Notes: a model not told the origin generated them from the letters alone. A stretch of 64,000 nucleotides of DNA from an uncultured Bacteroidales bacterium (GCA_903879715.1 CAIRMR010000007.1:23991-87990), one strand, 5' to 3'; shown: positions 53,101 through 63,151, numbered from the stretch's first letter. Numbers and translations: made by a program.

Positions 53101-53733
53101 TGGAAATCCTTTGCTGATGGTGTCATGGATGAGTTAAGTAAAGCCGCCAAAGCCGATGCCAGTATCAAACAATTAGTTGCTGATTTTAACAGCCTGTACA
53201 AAGGGGAAGTCGTTAAGAACTTCGCACAACTTCAGCAAACGATTCAGAAAATTAAGGATGCGTATTTCCAGCTTATGCAGGTAGCTGCAACGGATATGTC
53301 AGCAAAATACTTACAACTGCATGCCAATGCATTTGCTTTGGTTCATGAAATTGATGCATTTCCGGCCGGATTAAATGTAGAGGCTCTTAATAAAACTAAC
53401 AATATACTGTTGTACGCTGAGCAGCGCACTTCAGCTGAGTTGGATATAGATTTTGATATAAAGGACAAGAAAACGAAGTTTACATACTCCGAAATGCTTT
53501 CATTTATTGATTTATATACTAGCAAAAAAACTGAACTTGAAATCATCCGGTCAAGTCTCATAAAAAAAGCACCTCCGACTCCTACTCCTGGCGTCCCAGA
53601 TCCTCCCAAAACATACACCACTCAATTGCCGGGTAAAAAACTAAAAATTAGGGATTTTAAGTATTGGCTGCAACAGGAATTACAAAAACTGGCAGCAGCT
53701 TCGGATAATGATGATATTGAAATAAATAGCTAA
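50143..53733 (+). CDS. brxC: BREX ATPase BrxC (PglY-like)
   Basis: This is a 1196-residue protein. The N-terminal AAA+ part has Walker A GFYGSGKSYFGKLLG (about residue 69) and Walker B-type VFLFDEASEAI (about 250). The long C-terminal part is helical, and a proline-rich stretch (PPTPTPGVPDPP) precedes the last 45 residues. BrxC is an essential BREX component for host methylation and phage blocking. A start at 50116 overlaps brxB by 11 bp; the ATG at 50143 (MLVKEILTLDLT) is preferred because BrxC proteins usually begin this way. Confidence 0.93.
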   Translation: MLVKEILTLDLTEDIKNVIDLEDFSEAAIQSEIENYIITQGLAREYANFVSIFTSNIKETGVWLSGFYGSGKSYFGKLLGYMISNRLINGTPSRDRILQRFTGIDDEALVKNAISRLDTVNARVVFLDIAKQDTSKGFSYTLFRNFLRSLELPENEHGFLLFSLMYGNGYSNPADFVQDKIGKTWSAVKNNRILYISAIKEIYNVSGNSESDYNNILTTIRREIDEFSASKLKDELVNYFQVQKDEKLVFLFDEASEAINKNKFTLLDLEGLSEALSSISGKVWTIAIAQEKLDDVINNANVSIAQLTKVTDRFKTKVHLESTEVDVIIRSRLLKKTDAAVEMLKQHFQDNSGKIADHSGLTGAGKTEDVNSFVTYYPFYQNQFGLMQNFLFGRQGYASTKVAERGMIITTYDILKREVQKEKLTNVTTGWQIAKEAQPQPPVRLVNRYDNAQQILLQEKSPIPGRHLLETIHFLTEAEITPASINNIIKAFIKTPEEFHTIQPEISKALDILVESKILLLSNGTYRITSDIEQRLLDEMRQFPVQVFKKKQQVIYSFKNAAFIKAIARINDSNTSYDFYITSDNDDELTNPSLKQLKLKVKSLYNFSDDRAADIEQIKLQFQNDKDVIWIAPDNSFFKDIDKLMDDIERIKYLEEKYTNPNSDEAVIVRAFQAERSVKENRLKELVEQSLFLGNAIYLYNTAQLDKNNWQTTLNGLQRQVIQNVYSKRLSSQLSDALAERIIKEGNNTRLHTYFTSLGAEFQFFDASGNFVGETLKPAEEILFKIRNTFVDGASIEKDLEQPPTGFLYGTIITTLAALMRGGKVMAKHNGSERFSWRDEGTPVIFTTGKEFRKASFKAISRSLSTTQKNSIVTTLQDLDFETHVGRKVDWNTNDFDLVNAVRDLAKRFCDKVDDMKKANKDFDALFSNLEASKDQLGTFTGVISEANYMDKAENFLTQTAIYTTAVSDIEKAEKFIRNNLAKIRLWKSFADGVMDELSKAAKADASIKQLVADFNSLYKGEVVKNFAQLQQTIQKIKDAYFQLMQVAATDMSAKYLQLHANAFALVHEIDAFPAGLNVEALNKTNNILLYAEQRTSAELDIDFDIKDKKTKFTYSEMLSFIDLYTSKKTELEIIRSSLIKKAPPTPTPGVPDPPKTYTTQLPGKKLKIRDFKYWLQQELQKLAAASDNDDIEINS

Positions 53734-53744
53734 CAATACTTGTA

Positions 53745-56700
53745 ATGAAGTTATCCGACCACGTTGATGAAATCCGCAGAATAATTGACTCAGCCTTTCG
53801 CAATAGGTTAGGCCGTATGGGCATTATAGCTTCTTCTGTACAACCCATTGAATCTATTCCACAAGAGTACGAATTGGATCGGAAACGCATTGATTCAATC
53901 CATCAGGTACTGCTTGCAGAAACCGGTAAAGCTAAGGATGCGTATGAAAAACTGATTGAAGAGTTTACCTTCACCCTGTTCAATCGCGTTGCGGCATTAA
54001 AAGTAATGGAAGCCCATGGCCTACATGCGGAAATTGTGACTCGTCGTAGTATGCACGGTGATCGCTCCTTTGCTCATAAAGATTGGCTGGAACACAATCC
54101 TGAGGGACGTAACGATGAAATGGAGGGATTGGTTCGCTTTATGGAACAACAATTATCGGAATTAGCAGCTGATATTCCTCTATTCAGCCCTCAGAATCCT
54201 TTCCATTTGCTGCCAACAGCCATTGAATTAAACGGCATTTTGTTAGCTTTCAATAAAATTGAAACAGATCCTCAGGTAGAAACTGATATTTGGCAAAGTG
54301 ATGATGTTTTAGGTTGGTTGTATGAGAGCTATAATAATTTAAAAAAATTAGCCCACAAAGAAAGCGGGGATAAAACTGAATACCACAAGGTTAGTCTGCA
54401 AAGCCAGGTTTATACCCCTCGATGGGTAGTAAAGTTTCTTGTGGATAACAGCCTTGGTAAATTATACCTCGAAATGTTCCCAAATAGCGAAATAAAAGAT
54501 CGCTATAAAATTGCCAATGCTCCCAAAATTCAAACAAGAGTACCAAAACCACTCACCGAAATAAAGCTTATTGATCCTGCTCCCGGCAGTGGCAACTTCC
54601 TCCTGTATGCCTTTGATTTGTTCTACGACATGTACAAGGACCAGGTTGAGAATTATGGGGCTGATTACGACGACAAAAAAATACCTGAACTTATTATTGC
54701 TCACAACCTGCATGGAGTTGATCTCGACGATCGTGCAATCCAATTGGCTCAATTAGGCTTGTATATTAAAGCCAAACGCAAAAAACGCAGTGTTAAGATC
54801 GATCATTTCAATATTGTTTCTTCCGATTTCTTTTTACCGGAATATAAAGAAGTTAAACACCTGTTCGAAAACGGTGAACCATTGGCTCCTGAGTTAGAGA
54901 CAATTGTAATTGATATTTGGAGCGATTTACAACAGGCTTATAAGTTTGGATCATTAATCAGGCTCGAAGAACGATTCAACACACGTCTGAAAATTCTGGA
55001 AGATGAATTTAAAAAGCCCCAACTTAGCTTATTAGCAGAGCCATCGGTAGCTTACTACCAAGATTTCAGAAAAACTTTCTTTACCCAATTGCATAAAGCA
55101 GTTGCCCAAAATACAATTAAACAAGGGCAAACATTTCTGAATATCAAAACACAGGATGCTATTACCTTCCTTCAGTTACTTACTCAGAAATACGATATTG
55201 CTGTTGCCAATCCACCATATACAGATAGTGCAGATTTTGGTCCAGATTTAAAAAAGTTTGTTGATGCTAATTATAAGGAACCCTATAAGTTCAATTCAAA
55301 TCTATATGCAGCTTTTATTAGCCGTTGTTTTGGTTTGATTAATATGCAGGGAAAAATGGCATTAATTCATCCTATGACGTTTATGTACATTAAATCTTTT
55401 GAAGATGTTCGTAAATTCATATTGGAAAAAATGCATATTAATATTTTAGTTGAATTTGGAGAAGGAGGTTTATTCCCCTCCCATATATTCGTAGACCCCG
55501 CATTTTATATATTTGAATCAAAAAATAATACCTCTTCAGATTCGCTTTTCATTTCTCTAGATCAATATTCAAATTCATTTAACCAAAATAGAAAAAAAGA
55601 ATTTTTATTTGATGCTATTGATAATTATTTGAAATCTAAAAGTGATGAACATATCTTTAAACTGGATCAAGAAAAACTAAAAGTAATTGAAGATTGGCCC
55701 TTTATTTATTGGGTATCTGATGGATTCAGAGAAAAATTTAAATTTCCCGCACTTGGTAAAGTTCTAAATCCTCGTCAAGGGATAGCTACAGGTAATAATG
55801 ATAAATGTGTTAGATATTGGTGGGAAGTTGCTGAAAATGATATTTCTACTACTATTAATGATGATAAGAAATGGAAGTTTTATGCCAAAGGTGGTCCATA
55901 CAATAAATGGTCTGGAAATCTTTGGACAGTTATTGATTATAGCACTTCTGGCTATGATTATTTGTTGAACAATGGCAATCATTTACCAAGTCGAGATTTC
56001 TATTTTAAAGAAGGTATAACTTACTCTGCTTCAGGTCAAAAAGGTGCGTGTTATAGGTATTTACCTGAAAATCTATTGTTTGATGTCGGGGGCTCTTGCA
56101 TTTTCATGGGGGACTATTCAAACCTGTATTATTCGATTGCTTTTTTAAACTCAAACCTATCTTTCTATATTGCACAATGCCTAAATCCAACAGTTAATAC
56201 TCAAGTCGGGGATATCAAAAGAATCCCTTTTGCAACAGTTGATTCTTCTATTGAACAAATAGTTTCTGCTTTGTCCGCTCAAAATATAGCAATTAAACAA
56301 TCTCTTCAATATTATAGAGTTGTTGAGAAAACATATAGTCAGAACATCTTAAGCGTTTTCACAAACTCTTCTTTATATGATCGGATATTAGATTATTTTA
56401 ATTATGAAAACGTTCAAAATACTCTTGTTTTGCTAAACGAGGCAATAATCAACCATCTAATTTTTAAGGTTTATGATTTGAGTGAAGAAGATAAGAAGAA
56501 AGTAGAAAAAAAAATGGGTATTCTTGTAGGAGATTTACCTGTATTGAAGTCAGCCCGACAAGCTTTTCTCATTGAATCACATATTGATAATGATTACGTC
56601 AAAATGCACATTGAGCATTTGATGGATTTTGATTTTGATGGACAGCAAATTCAGCAAATCAAAATAGATTTAGGATCTCTTTATCAGAGCAATAATGATC

Positions 56701-57449
56701 TTGAAACATTTTGTATTAATCACCAAGTCAATCCAATCAATGTATGGTATTGGTTCAAAGAAAACAAAGTATTACCGCAATCCCGAACCGCTGAAATAGC
56801 CTTAGAATTTATAACAGAGGCTTTTCGTTCCATTTTAATAGAAGATGAAGATGGTATTATTCCACTCGTAGGTTTACCTGGTGAGCCTAGACTGATGGAT
56901 CGCTTCGAACAATATTGTTTTAGACTTGGGTTTAGTTCAGCTCAATTTATGCAATTAGATGGATTGCTGGGTAATTCAATCAATCAATTTATTGAACATC
57001 ATTTTTTTAATGACTTAGGTAATCTTCTTAATCTTTTTCGTTACCTGCCCAAAACGCCATTCATCTGGCATATTAGTAGTGGCGTATTCCAGGGCTTTGA
57101 GGCATACATTATTATTTATAAATGGAACCGGGACAGCTTGTATAAACTCAAAAGTAGCTACCTCAGCAAGCGTACCGAGAGCCTACAATATCGCAAACAA
57201 CAAATAGATGACAGTACAAGTGCCCAGGCTCAGACAGAAAAGGAAACAATTCGTCTGCAATTGCAGGAGATTGAAGCCTTTGCTGCAAAGATTGATGAAC
57301 TCATAGCCGAAGGCTACAATCCCAAACTGGATGATGGTGTAGCAAAAAACATTGCGCCTTTACAAAAGAAAGGTATGTTAAGGGCTGAAGTATTAAAATC
57401 TGCTGGAACAAATTCACAATTACAGAAATACTTAAATGCTGATTGGTAA
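53745..57449 (+). CDS. pglX: BREX DNA adenine methyltransferase PglX
   Basis: This is a 1234-residue N6-adenine methyltransferase. The SAM-binding motif is DPAPGSGNFLLY (about residue 277) and the catalytic motif is VANPPYTDS (about 488). A target-recognition region follows (about 640-850), then a C-terminal helical region with LNEAIINHLIFKVYDLSEED. PglX marks host DNA at a 6-7 bp asymmetric site; the site cannot be read from the sequence. The gene is complete with no frameshift or phase-variable tract. The stop overlaps the pglZ start by 1 bp. Confidence 0.93.
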   Translation: MKLSDHVDEIRRIIDSAFRNRLGRMGIIASSVQPIESIPQEYELDRKRIDSIHQVLLAETGKAKDAYEKLIEEFTFTLFNRVAALKVMEAHGLHAEIVTRRSMHGDRSFAHKDWLEHNPEGRNDEMEGLVRFMEQQLSELAADIPLFSPQNPFHLLPTAIELNGILLAFNKIETDPQVETDIWQSDDVLGWLYESYNNLKKLAHKESGDKTEYHKVSLQSQVYTPRWVVKFLVDNSLGKLYLEMFPNSEIKDRYKIANAPKIQTRVPKPLTEIKLIDPAPGSGNFLLYAFDLFYDMYKDQVENYGADYDDKKIPELIIAHNLHGVDLDDRAIQLAQLGLYIKAKRKKRSVKIDHFNIVSSDFFLPEYKEVKHLFENGEPLAPELETIVIDIWSDLQQAYKFGSLIRLEERFNTRLKILEDEFKKPQLSLLAEPSVAYYQDFRKTFFTQLHKAVAQNTIKQGQTFLNIKTQDAITFLQLLTQKYDIAVANPPYTDSADFGPDLKKFVDANYKEPYKFNSNLYAAFISRCFGLINMQGKMALIHPMTFMYIKSFEDVRKFILEKMHINILVEFGEGGLFPSHIFVDPAFYIFESKNNTSSDSLFISLDQYSNSFNQNRKKEFLFDAIDNYLKSKSDEHIFKLDQEKLKVIEDWPFIYWVSDGFREKFKFPALGKVLNPRQGIATGNNDKCVRYWWEVAENDISTTINDDKKWKFYAKGGPYNKWSGNLWTVIDYSTSGYDYLLNNGNHLPSRDFYFKEGITYSASGQKGACYRYLPENLLFDVGGSCIFMGDYSNLYYSIAFLNSNLSFYIAQCLNPTVNTQVGDIKRIPFATVDSSIEQIVSALSAQNIAIKQSLQYYRVVEKTYSQNILSVFTNSSLYDRILDYFNYENVQNTLVLLNEAIINHLIFKVYDLSEEDKKKVEKKMGILVGDLPVLKSARQAFLIESHIDNDYVKMHIEHLMDFDFDGQQIQQIKIDLGSLYQSNNDLETFCINHQVNPINVWYWFKENKVLPQSRTAEIALEFITEAFRSILIEDEDGIIPLVGLPGEPRLMDRFEQYCFRLGFSSAQFMQLDGLLGNSINQFIEHHFFNDLGNLLNLFRYLPKTPFIWHISSGVFQGFEAYIIIYKWNRDSLYKLKSSYLSKRTESLQYRKQQIDDSTSAQAQTEKETIRLQLQEIEAFAAKIDELIAEGYNPKLDDGVAKNIAPLQKKGMLRAEVLKSAGTNSQLQKYLNADW

Positions 57450-59686
57450 TGACAGAACAATGGCTATTACAGGATATAAACAAATTAATGCAACATAGGA
57501 ATAGGGTTGTCATTCTTGATCCTACCGCAAAGTGTAGTTTTGTTATTCCGATTTTGCAACAAAATAATTTTCAGGTAATTCAGTCTGATAGCTCCATTAC
57601 CGAAAACTGGCAACAGGTCAAGGAAGAATTAATGTTGCGTTTTGATGCTGAAACCACCCATAAAGATAAACCGGTGGTATTTTATATCACTCGTCCATTG
57701 CAGCAGCTCAGTTTCCTTTTTGATTACTGTTTCACGCATGGCTATCTCGATTTAAGTCATCCACAGGATTGGTTAAAAAAGAAAATATTTGCGCAAACGG
57801 GTTTACAGGTTAAATTAGATAATCCGATGTTGCTCACTGCCGCTAAATTAGGTATTGGTAAAGACCTGGCCTGGTGGAAAAAGATCGTTCAGGATCTGGA
57901 AGAAGTGATAGACCTGGATTTAGAGTTGCTCCCATTTGTTCACAATCCGGATGAGTATTTCAGTACAAAGGATTCCGACATTCGTAAGCTCTTCGAAATA
58001 AAAATCCACGAATTGCTCGTACAGCCTTACATCAGCAAATCTGCTGATACGCTGGCTTTGGAAGTTGTCAGGAGAATGTTCGATGGGCTTGTTACCAATG
58101 AAATCTCTGGCATATTATTACAATTGTATCATAAATGGGCTGATAGTGCAACCTACCGTCCTTCGCTCGAAACCTATATACACGATTACAAAATAAACGG
58201 TGTAATAAATCCTTGGAATGTTCACCCGGATCATTGTTTCGCGAAGCTCGATCAGCTTGCATTAAAACAAATTGCCGAAAATTGCAGGGATTTTTCCTTT
58301 GTGAAGGAAAAATTGCATAAACTGAAACAAAGGATTTTTCATTCAAAAGCACAAGGCTTTGTTCCTGAGTGGTGGAAGGATGTTTGGGTACTTTTTGAAG
58401 CTGATGTTCAGCCATTAACTTCCTGTAATAATCTGAATGCATTCATTGATTACTACACGTTCTCATTTTCAAAAGTCGATAGGGCGATACGTAATTTATA
58501 CATTACATTTTTAAGTGATGAAAGCATTATTCGACCATTACAGGAACATTACGATAGTTTGAATCATGTATTGCTTTCAACCTGGTTTGGTTTTTATTCT
58601 GAATATAAATCCGATCAGCAAGGTTATTTACCAATGCTTATTTCTGATGCTAAGCCTAAAATAGCAATTATTGTAGGAGATGGAATACGTTACGAAATTG
58701 CGGATTACATAGCAACTAACCTTCAGAAGCATTACAAGGTTGACAAACAAATTATGTTAGCGGATATGCCTTCAGAAACAGAACACAACATGAGTGCTTT
58801 GTATGTCGGAAATAATGAAGTATTACCTAAACATAAAGACCGCGAGGATAGGTTAAGATTGATAACTGGTAAGGAAATATCATTCCTTCAATTGGAAAAA
58901 TTGAATTACGGTATGGATGCAGATTACCTCGTTCTTACCTATAAAGATATTGACGAAACAGGTGAAACCCTGCAACATGCTGCTCTTAAACTTTTTTCAG
59001 AGTTTGAATCTATACTTTACGAAAAGATTTCTTTGTTACTTAACATGGGTTACTCCGAAGTTCATCTGGTTACTGATCATGGATTTGTTCTTACAGGATT
59101 ATTGGATGAGTCCGACAAAATTGATCCCGATTCGTCCGGTAAAAAAGAAGTACATGAACGTTTCATCCGCACAGTTGATAAACAGACCTCCGGCGAATGG
59201 CTGAAATTCGACATCCCTTATGCTGAATACAATTATGTATATGTTGCTAAAAACCACCGCCCTTTTAAATCCAAAGGGGTGTATGGATACTCTCATGGCG
59301 GTTTTACACCCCAGGAGATCATAATTCCGAAGTTCAGATTTACAAAACAGAAAGCGGCAACATCATCCTTGTTGATTTCAATCACTAATAAACAGGATCT
59401 GTCTGATGTTTCAGGCGAATTTTTTGTTGTCAAATTAGAAGCATCAAAATCAGGAGTCGATCTATTTGCAGCACAGCGTAAGGTTCAGATAAGATTGTAC
59501 GCCGGTGGCAATCTATACCAAAGCAGTTCTATACTGAATTTAGACGCAGGTAAAACAGAATCAGTTCAGCTCTCTTTTGATAAGAATACCGAAGTACAGG
59601 CAGTATTGCTCGATGCCGAAACACATGAGCAAATTGATAAAGTAACCATTAAAAAATCAAACCTCCGTGATTTGGGTGGTTTGTGA
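57449..59686 (+). CDS. pglZ: BREX PglZ (alkaline-phosphatase superfamily)
   Basis: This is a 745-residue protein. The N-terminal half is helical; the C-terminal PglZ domain (about 405-640) belongs to the alkaline phosphatase superfamily, with metal-site motifs IIVGDGIRYEI (about 409), ADMPSETEHNMSALY and LVTDHGF (about 540). A beta-rich tail follows (about 650-745). PglZ is the defining gene of BREX. A TTG at 57443 lies in frame, but the ATG at 57449 overlapping the pglX stop is the natural start. Confidence 0.93.
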   Translation: MTEQWLLQDINKLMQHRNRVVILDPTAKCSFVIPILQQNNFQVIQSDSSITENWQQVKEELMLRFDAETTHKDKPVVFYITRPLQQLSFLFDYCFTHGYLDLSHPQDWLKKKIFAQTGLQVKLDNPMLLTAAKLGIGKDLAWWKKIVQDLEEVIDLDLELLPFVHNPDEYFSTKDSDIRKLFEIKIHELLVQPYISKSADTLALEVVRRMFDGLVTNEISGILLQLYHKWADSATYRPSLETYIHDYKINGVINPWNVHPDHCFAKLDQLALKQIAENCRDFSFVKEKLHKLKQRIFHSKAQGFVPEWWKDVWVLFEADVQPLTSCNNLNAFIDYYTFSFSKVDRAIRNLYITFLSDESIIRPLQEHYDSLNHVLLSTWFGFYSEYKSDQQGYLPMLISDAKPKIAIIVGDGIRYEIADYIATNLQKHYKVDKQIMLADMPSETEHNMSALYVGNNEVLPKHKDREDRLRLITGKEISFLQLEKLNYGMDADYLVLTYKDIDETGETLQHAALKLFSEFESILYEKISLLLNMGYSEVHLVTDHGFVLTGLLDESDKIDPDSSGKKEVHERFIRTVDKQTSGEWLKFDIPYAEYNYVYVAKNHRPFKSKGVYGYSHGGFTPQEIIIPKFRFTKQKAATSSLLISITNKQDLSDVSGEFFVVKLEASKSGVDLFAAQRKVQIRLYAGGNLYQSSSILNLDAGKTESVQLSFDKNTEVQAVLLDAETHEQIDKVTIKKSNLRDLGGL

Positions 59687-59700
59687 TAAAACGATAGCTT

Positions 59701-61749
59701 ATGATAGTCTTAGATGATTTGGATAAAAAGGCGTTAGACCATTTCCGTGGTTTTGTTGTCAAAAAGGATTTGGTAGGCATTATCAAAGGTGGTGCTAACG
59801 TACCAGCATTTGTTCTTGAATATTTATTAGCCAATACCTGCAGTACCGAAGATGAAGTAAAGCTCCAGGAAGGGATGGAGAATGTTAAAAAGATTCTCCG
59901 AGATCATTATATCAATCCCGAGGAGAGCACACTGATTCAATCCAAACTAAGGGAAAAAGGAAGGTACAAAATCATTGATAAGATTTCAGTAGAACTTGAA
60001 ACCCAGAAAGACCGGTATTGGGCTAACATTGCTAACAGTAACATTAAAAAAGCGAATATAAGTGATGAGTTGGTTACCAATCACGAAAAGCTTATGCTTG
60101 GTGGCATTTGGGCAATCATCGAAATGGAATATGATCCAATGATAACGATTGGCTCAACAGTCTATCCTTTTGTTGTTCGCGATATAAAACCCATACAGTT
60201 ATCCAGCTTCGATAACTCCAAAATTACAGATAAAAGAAAAGAATTTACAAATGAGGAATGGAAAACTCTGCTACTTCGCAGCGCCGGGTATGAACCATTT
60301 AGTGAGGGTTTGGATGATCGTAAATTAAACTTGCTCTTGTGCCGGTTAATTCCATTGGTCGAAGCTAATTTCAACATGGTTGAGTTAGGTCCACGATCCT
60401 CAGGTAAATCATACATATACAAGGAAATAACACCCTATGCAATTTTGATTTCCGGCGGTCAGGGTTCAGTCCCTCAGTTATTTGTAAACAATACTACTGG
60501 CCGGGTTGGTGCTGTTGGCCTTTGGGATGCTATTTGTTTTGACGAAAGTACCGACAAACTATTCAAAGATCATGATGCAATTCCAATGATGAAGGATTAC
60601 ATGGAATCAGGTTCTTTCTCCAGGGCAAAAGGTGGTGAAATAACCGGTTCTGCATCAGTAATTTTGAATGGTAATATCAATCAGCCTGTTGAAACTGTAT
60701 TACAAAACTCACACTTATTTAGTCCTTTATCTGATGAAGTAAACAACGACACAGCTTTCCTGGATCGGATTAACCTCTTTTTGCCCGGATGGGAAATTAC
60801 AAAGTTCAGCCCTAAGAATTTTACAAATCATTTTGGATTTAGCACTGATTTCTTCTCTGAAGTATTAAAATCGCAACGTAAGACAACATACTATGAAGCA
60901 ATTGATAAGTATTTCACATTAGGTTCACACCTCAAACAAAGAGATTCTAAGTCGGTACGCCGGATTGTTTCAGGCTTCATTAAGCTGCTCCATCCCGATG
61001 GCATTTACACGAAGGAAGATATTCGTAGCTATCTGATCTTAGCAATGGAAATGAGACGGCGGGTTAAGGAACAGTTGAAGCGCATCGGTGGTATGGAGTT
61101 TTGGGATACTAACTTTTCCTATATTGATAAAGAAACTCAGGAAGAAAATTATGTTGGACTTCCGGAAGAAAGAGGCTCGCATCTGATCGAAAGCAATCCG
61201 CTTCCTCCTGGTGTTTGTTACACATCCACAAGTGACGGAGATACCACTTCACTTGTAAAAATTGAAGTAGTTGTTCTAAAAGGCAGTGGCAAGATAAATA
61301 TCACCGGTACGAATAATCAGGAAGTTAAAGAAAACATAAAGAACACTTATAATTACATCCGTGCAAATGAGAAAAGCATCCTTGATGATCAACATTCATT
61401 AACGGGGTATGATTTAAACATACAGGTCAGTAATTTGATGGGATCATCAATAAGTGGAGGAATTGGAAGTGCTGTTTATGTTGCCATAATTTCAGCAATC
61501 TATAAAAAGAATTTAAAACCCGCATTAGCCGTACTTGGTAACATTTCCATCGGTGGAGCTGTCGAAAGAGCCCAAAACTTTGCTGACAGGGTAACCTTCC
61601 TTTCCGAAAATGGAGCTAAAACAATCCTGGTTCCCATGGACAATTTAACCGAAATTACAACCTTGCCACAAGCCATCTTAGGCAAAACAGATACTCCTTT
61701 TTATGGTAACAGCCAGATGCTGTTGCAGAAAGCTGTCTTATCGGAATAG
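59701..61749 (+). CDS. brxL: BREX Lon-like protein BrxL
   Basis: This is a 682-residue protein. An N-terminal domain precedes an AAA+ module with Walker A GPRSSGKSYIYKEI (about 229-236) and a Walker B-like DAICFDEST. A C-terminal Lon protease-like domain has a Ser near residue 588 (SSISGGIGSAV) and a Lys near 640 (ENGAKTILVPMDN). In characterised systems BrxL is a DNA-binding AAA+ barrel needed for phage restriction but not for host methylation. It closes the six-gene operon, 14 bp after pglZ, and makes the system a complete type I BREX. Confidence 0.93.
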   Translation: MIVLDDLDKKALDHFRGFVVKKDLVGIIKGGANVPAFVLEYLLANTCSTEDEVKLQEGMENVKKILRDHYINPEESTLIQSKLREKGRYKIIDKISVELETQKDRYWANIANSNIKKANISDELVTNHEKLMLGGIWAIIEMEYDPMITIGSTVYPFVVRDIKPIQLSSFDNSKITDKRKEFTNEEWKTLLLRSAGYEPFSEGLDDRKLNLLLCRLIPLVEANFNMVELGPRSSGKSYIYKEITPYAILISGGQGSVPQLFVNNTTGRVGAVGLWDAICFDESTDKLFKDHDAIPMMKDYMESGSFSRAKGGEITGSASVILNGNINQPVETVLQNSHLFSPLSDEVNNDTAFLDRINLFLPGWEITKFSPKNFTNHFGFSTDFFSEVLKSQRKTTYYEAIDKYFTLGSHLKQRDSKSVRRIVSGFIKLLHPDGIYTKEDIRSYLILAMEMRRRVKEQLKRIGGMEFWDTNFSYIDKETQEENYVGLPEERGSHLIESNPLPPGVCYTSTSDGDTTSLVKIEVVVLKGSGKINITGTNNQEVKENIKNTYNYIRANEKSILDDQHSLTGYDLNIQVSNLMGSSISGGIGSAVYVAIISAIYKKNLKPALAVLGNISIGGAVERAQNFADRVTFLSENGAKTILVPMDNLTEITTLPQAILGKTDTPFYGNSQMLLQKAVLSE

Positions 61750-61872
61750 GATTAACCTTATTTGATGATAACAACAAAGAACCCTCCGAATATATTTCTG
61801 AAAGGGTAATTCCCAAAAATTATCAAATTTAATGCAGTATTAATCAATTTTCGAATTATTATCTTTTATGCT

Positions 61873-61880
61873 TATCTTTG
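61873..61880 (+). promoter_or_regulatory. -7 promoter element downstream of BREX
   Basis: TATCTTTG lies 29 bp before the small gene at 61910, in the 160-bp AT-rich gap after brxL. It suggests the next two genes are transcribed separately from BREX. Confidence 0.5.
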
Positions 61881-61909
61881 CTCTATAATTCTATATATAA
61901 AGTAATCAC

Positions 61910-62116
61910 ATGAAATCAAAGACTAAAAAGAGACATACTTTTTTTGAGGAGGATTATAACAAAATCATGAAGGACTTTCATCACCCTGATATTCCCTCAT
62001 TTCAAACTCCTCCTATTTGGATAAATCAGTACGAATTTATTAGTAAATTTTCATTATACCAAGAATCTCCCTATAGCATTACATCTACAAATACTTCAAT
62101 TAATATTGGAATTTAA
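61910..62116 (+). CDS. Small protein of unknown function beside the ClpP-like protease
   Basis: This 68-residue protein has a basic start (MKSKTKKRHTFFEEDYNKIMKDF) and a Ser/Thr-rich end (SPYSITSTNTSINIGI). It has no known domain. It is 2 bp before the next ATG and has a -7 box upstream, so it probably forms a two-gene unit with the ClpP/SppA-like protease. It might be a substrate, adaptor or small toxin-like partner, but nothing in the sequence decides this. Confidence 0.5.
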   Translation: MKSKTKKRHTFFEEDYNKIMKDFHHPDIPSFQTPPIWINQYEFISKFSLYQESPYSITSTNTSINIGI

Positions 62117-62118
62117 TT

Positions 62119-63048
62119 ATGCCGAATTGGAAAGAAGTATTGGAAGAAATTCAGGTTGAAGCCCAGAAGGGCGTTCCAAATGCCCTTGATGTTATTCGTA
62201 GAAAGTATATTCTTGACATACAAAAAAAGACAGGCCGTAACGTTATTGCTTATTATTCCGGATGGTTACAACGTGGTAATGCCATTGATGTCATTGTAAA
62301 CGATAAAGACAAAAATGCCTTTATGGTTAATATCCATAAATTGGATAGAACTAAAGGACTTGATCTTATACTACATACTCCAGGAGGTGATCTTGCAGCA
62401 ACCGAAAGTATAGTTGATTATTTGAATCAGATGTTTGGCAATAATATTCGGGCAATTATACCCCAAATATCTATGAGTGCAGGGACAATGGTTGCACTAT
62501 CCTGTAAAGAAATTATTATGGGGAAACAATCTAATTTAGGCCCAATTGATCCCCAAATGGGAGGTGTAGCGTGCCAAGCTGTATTAGATGAATTTCAAAA
62601 GGCTAAAGATGATATAAAGATAAATCCTCAAGCTGCAGCTCTCTGGCAAGTTATTATCTCAAAATACCATCCTACTTTCCTTGGTGCTTGTCAAAATTCC
62701 ATTGATTGGTCTGAAAAACTTGCCCTTGATTGGCTAAAACGCAATATGTGTAATGGCGACGAACCACGTGCAAAAAAGATTTTAAAAGAATTATGCGATC
62801 ATAAAACTAATAAATCACATGCTCGCCATATGTCAATAGATAAATGCAAAGAAATTGGTTTATCTATAATTGAAATGGAACAGGATAATGATTTACAAGA
62901 TTTAATACTCACAGTGCATCACTCGTTTATGCATACATTTGCCCATAGTACTGCTACAAAAATAGTTGAGAACCATTTAGGTGTAACATACGTTGAAAGT
63001 TTACCTATTCAGATTCCACTGCAAATGCAACAAACTAAACATCCATAA
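62119..63048 (+). CDS. ClpP/SppA-fold serine protease (SDH_sah type)
   Basis: This is a 309-residue soluble protein of the serine-dehydrogenase-proteinase/ClpP-like family. Residues about 45-175 hold the crotonase/ClpP fold: YSGWLQRGNAIDVIVN, LILHTPGGDLAATESIVDYL, IPQISMSAGTMVALSC with the likely nucleophile Ser120, and QSNLGPIDPQMGG. No signal peptide or transmembrane segment is seen, so it should be cytoplasmic, unlike true SppA. It sits just after BREX inside the same element. Confidence 0.8.
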   Translation: MPNWKEVLEEIQVEAQKGVPNALDVIRRKYILDIQKKTGRNVIAYYSGWLQRGNAIDVIVNDKDKNAFMVNIHKLDRTKGLDLILHTPGGDLAATESIVDYLNQMFGNNIRAIIPQISMSAGTMVALSCKEIIMGKQSNLGPIDPQMGGVACQAVLDEFQKAKDDIKINPQAAALWQVIISKYHPTFLGACQNSIDWSEKLALDWLKRNMCNGDEPRAKKILKELCDHKTNKSHARHMSIDKCKEIGLSIIEMEQDNDLQDLILTVHHSFMHTFAHSTATKIVENHLGVTYVESLPIQIPLQMQQTKHP

Positions 63049-63151
63049 TATTTAAAATTCCTTGCATAAAGCAAAGAGGGCTATATCAATAATACTTTTA
63101 TTATATCCTCATGATTTTTCAATCACAAATATTAGCTAGTAGCATGATGTA

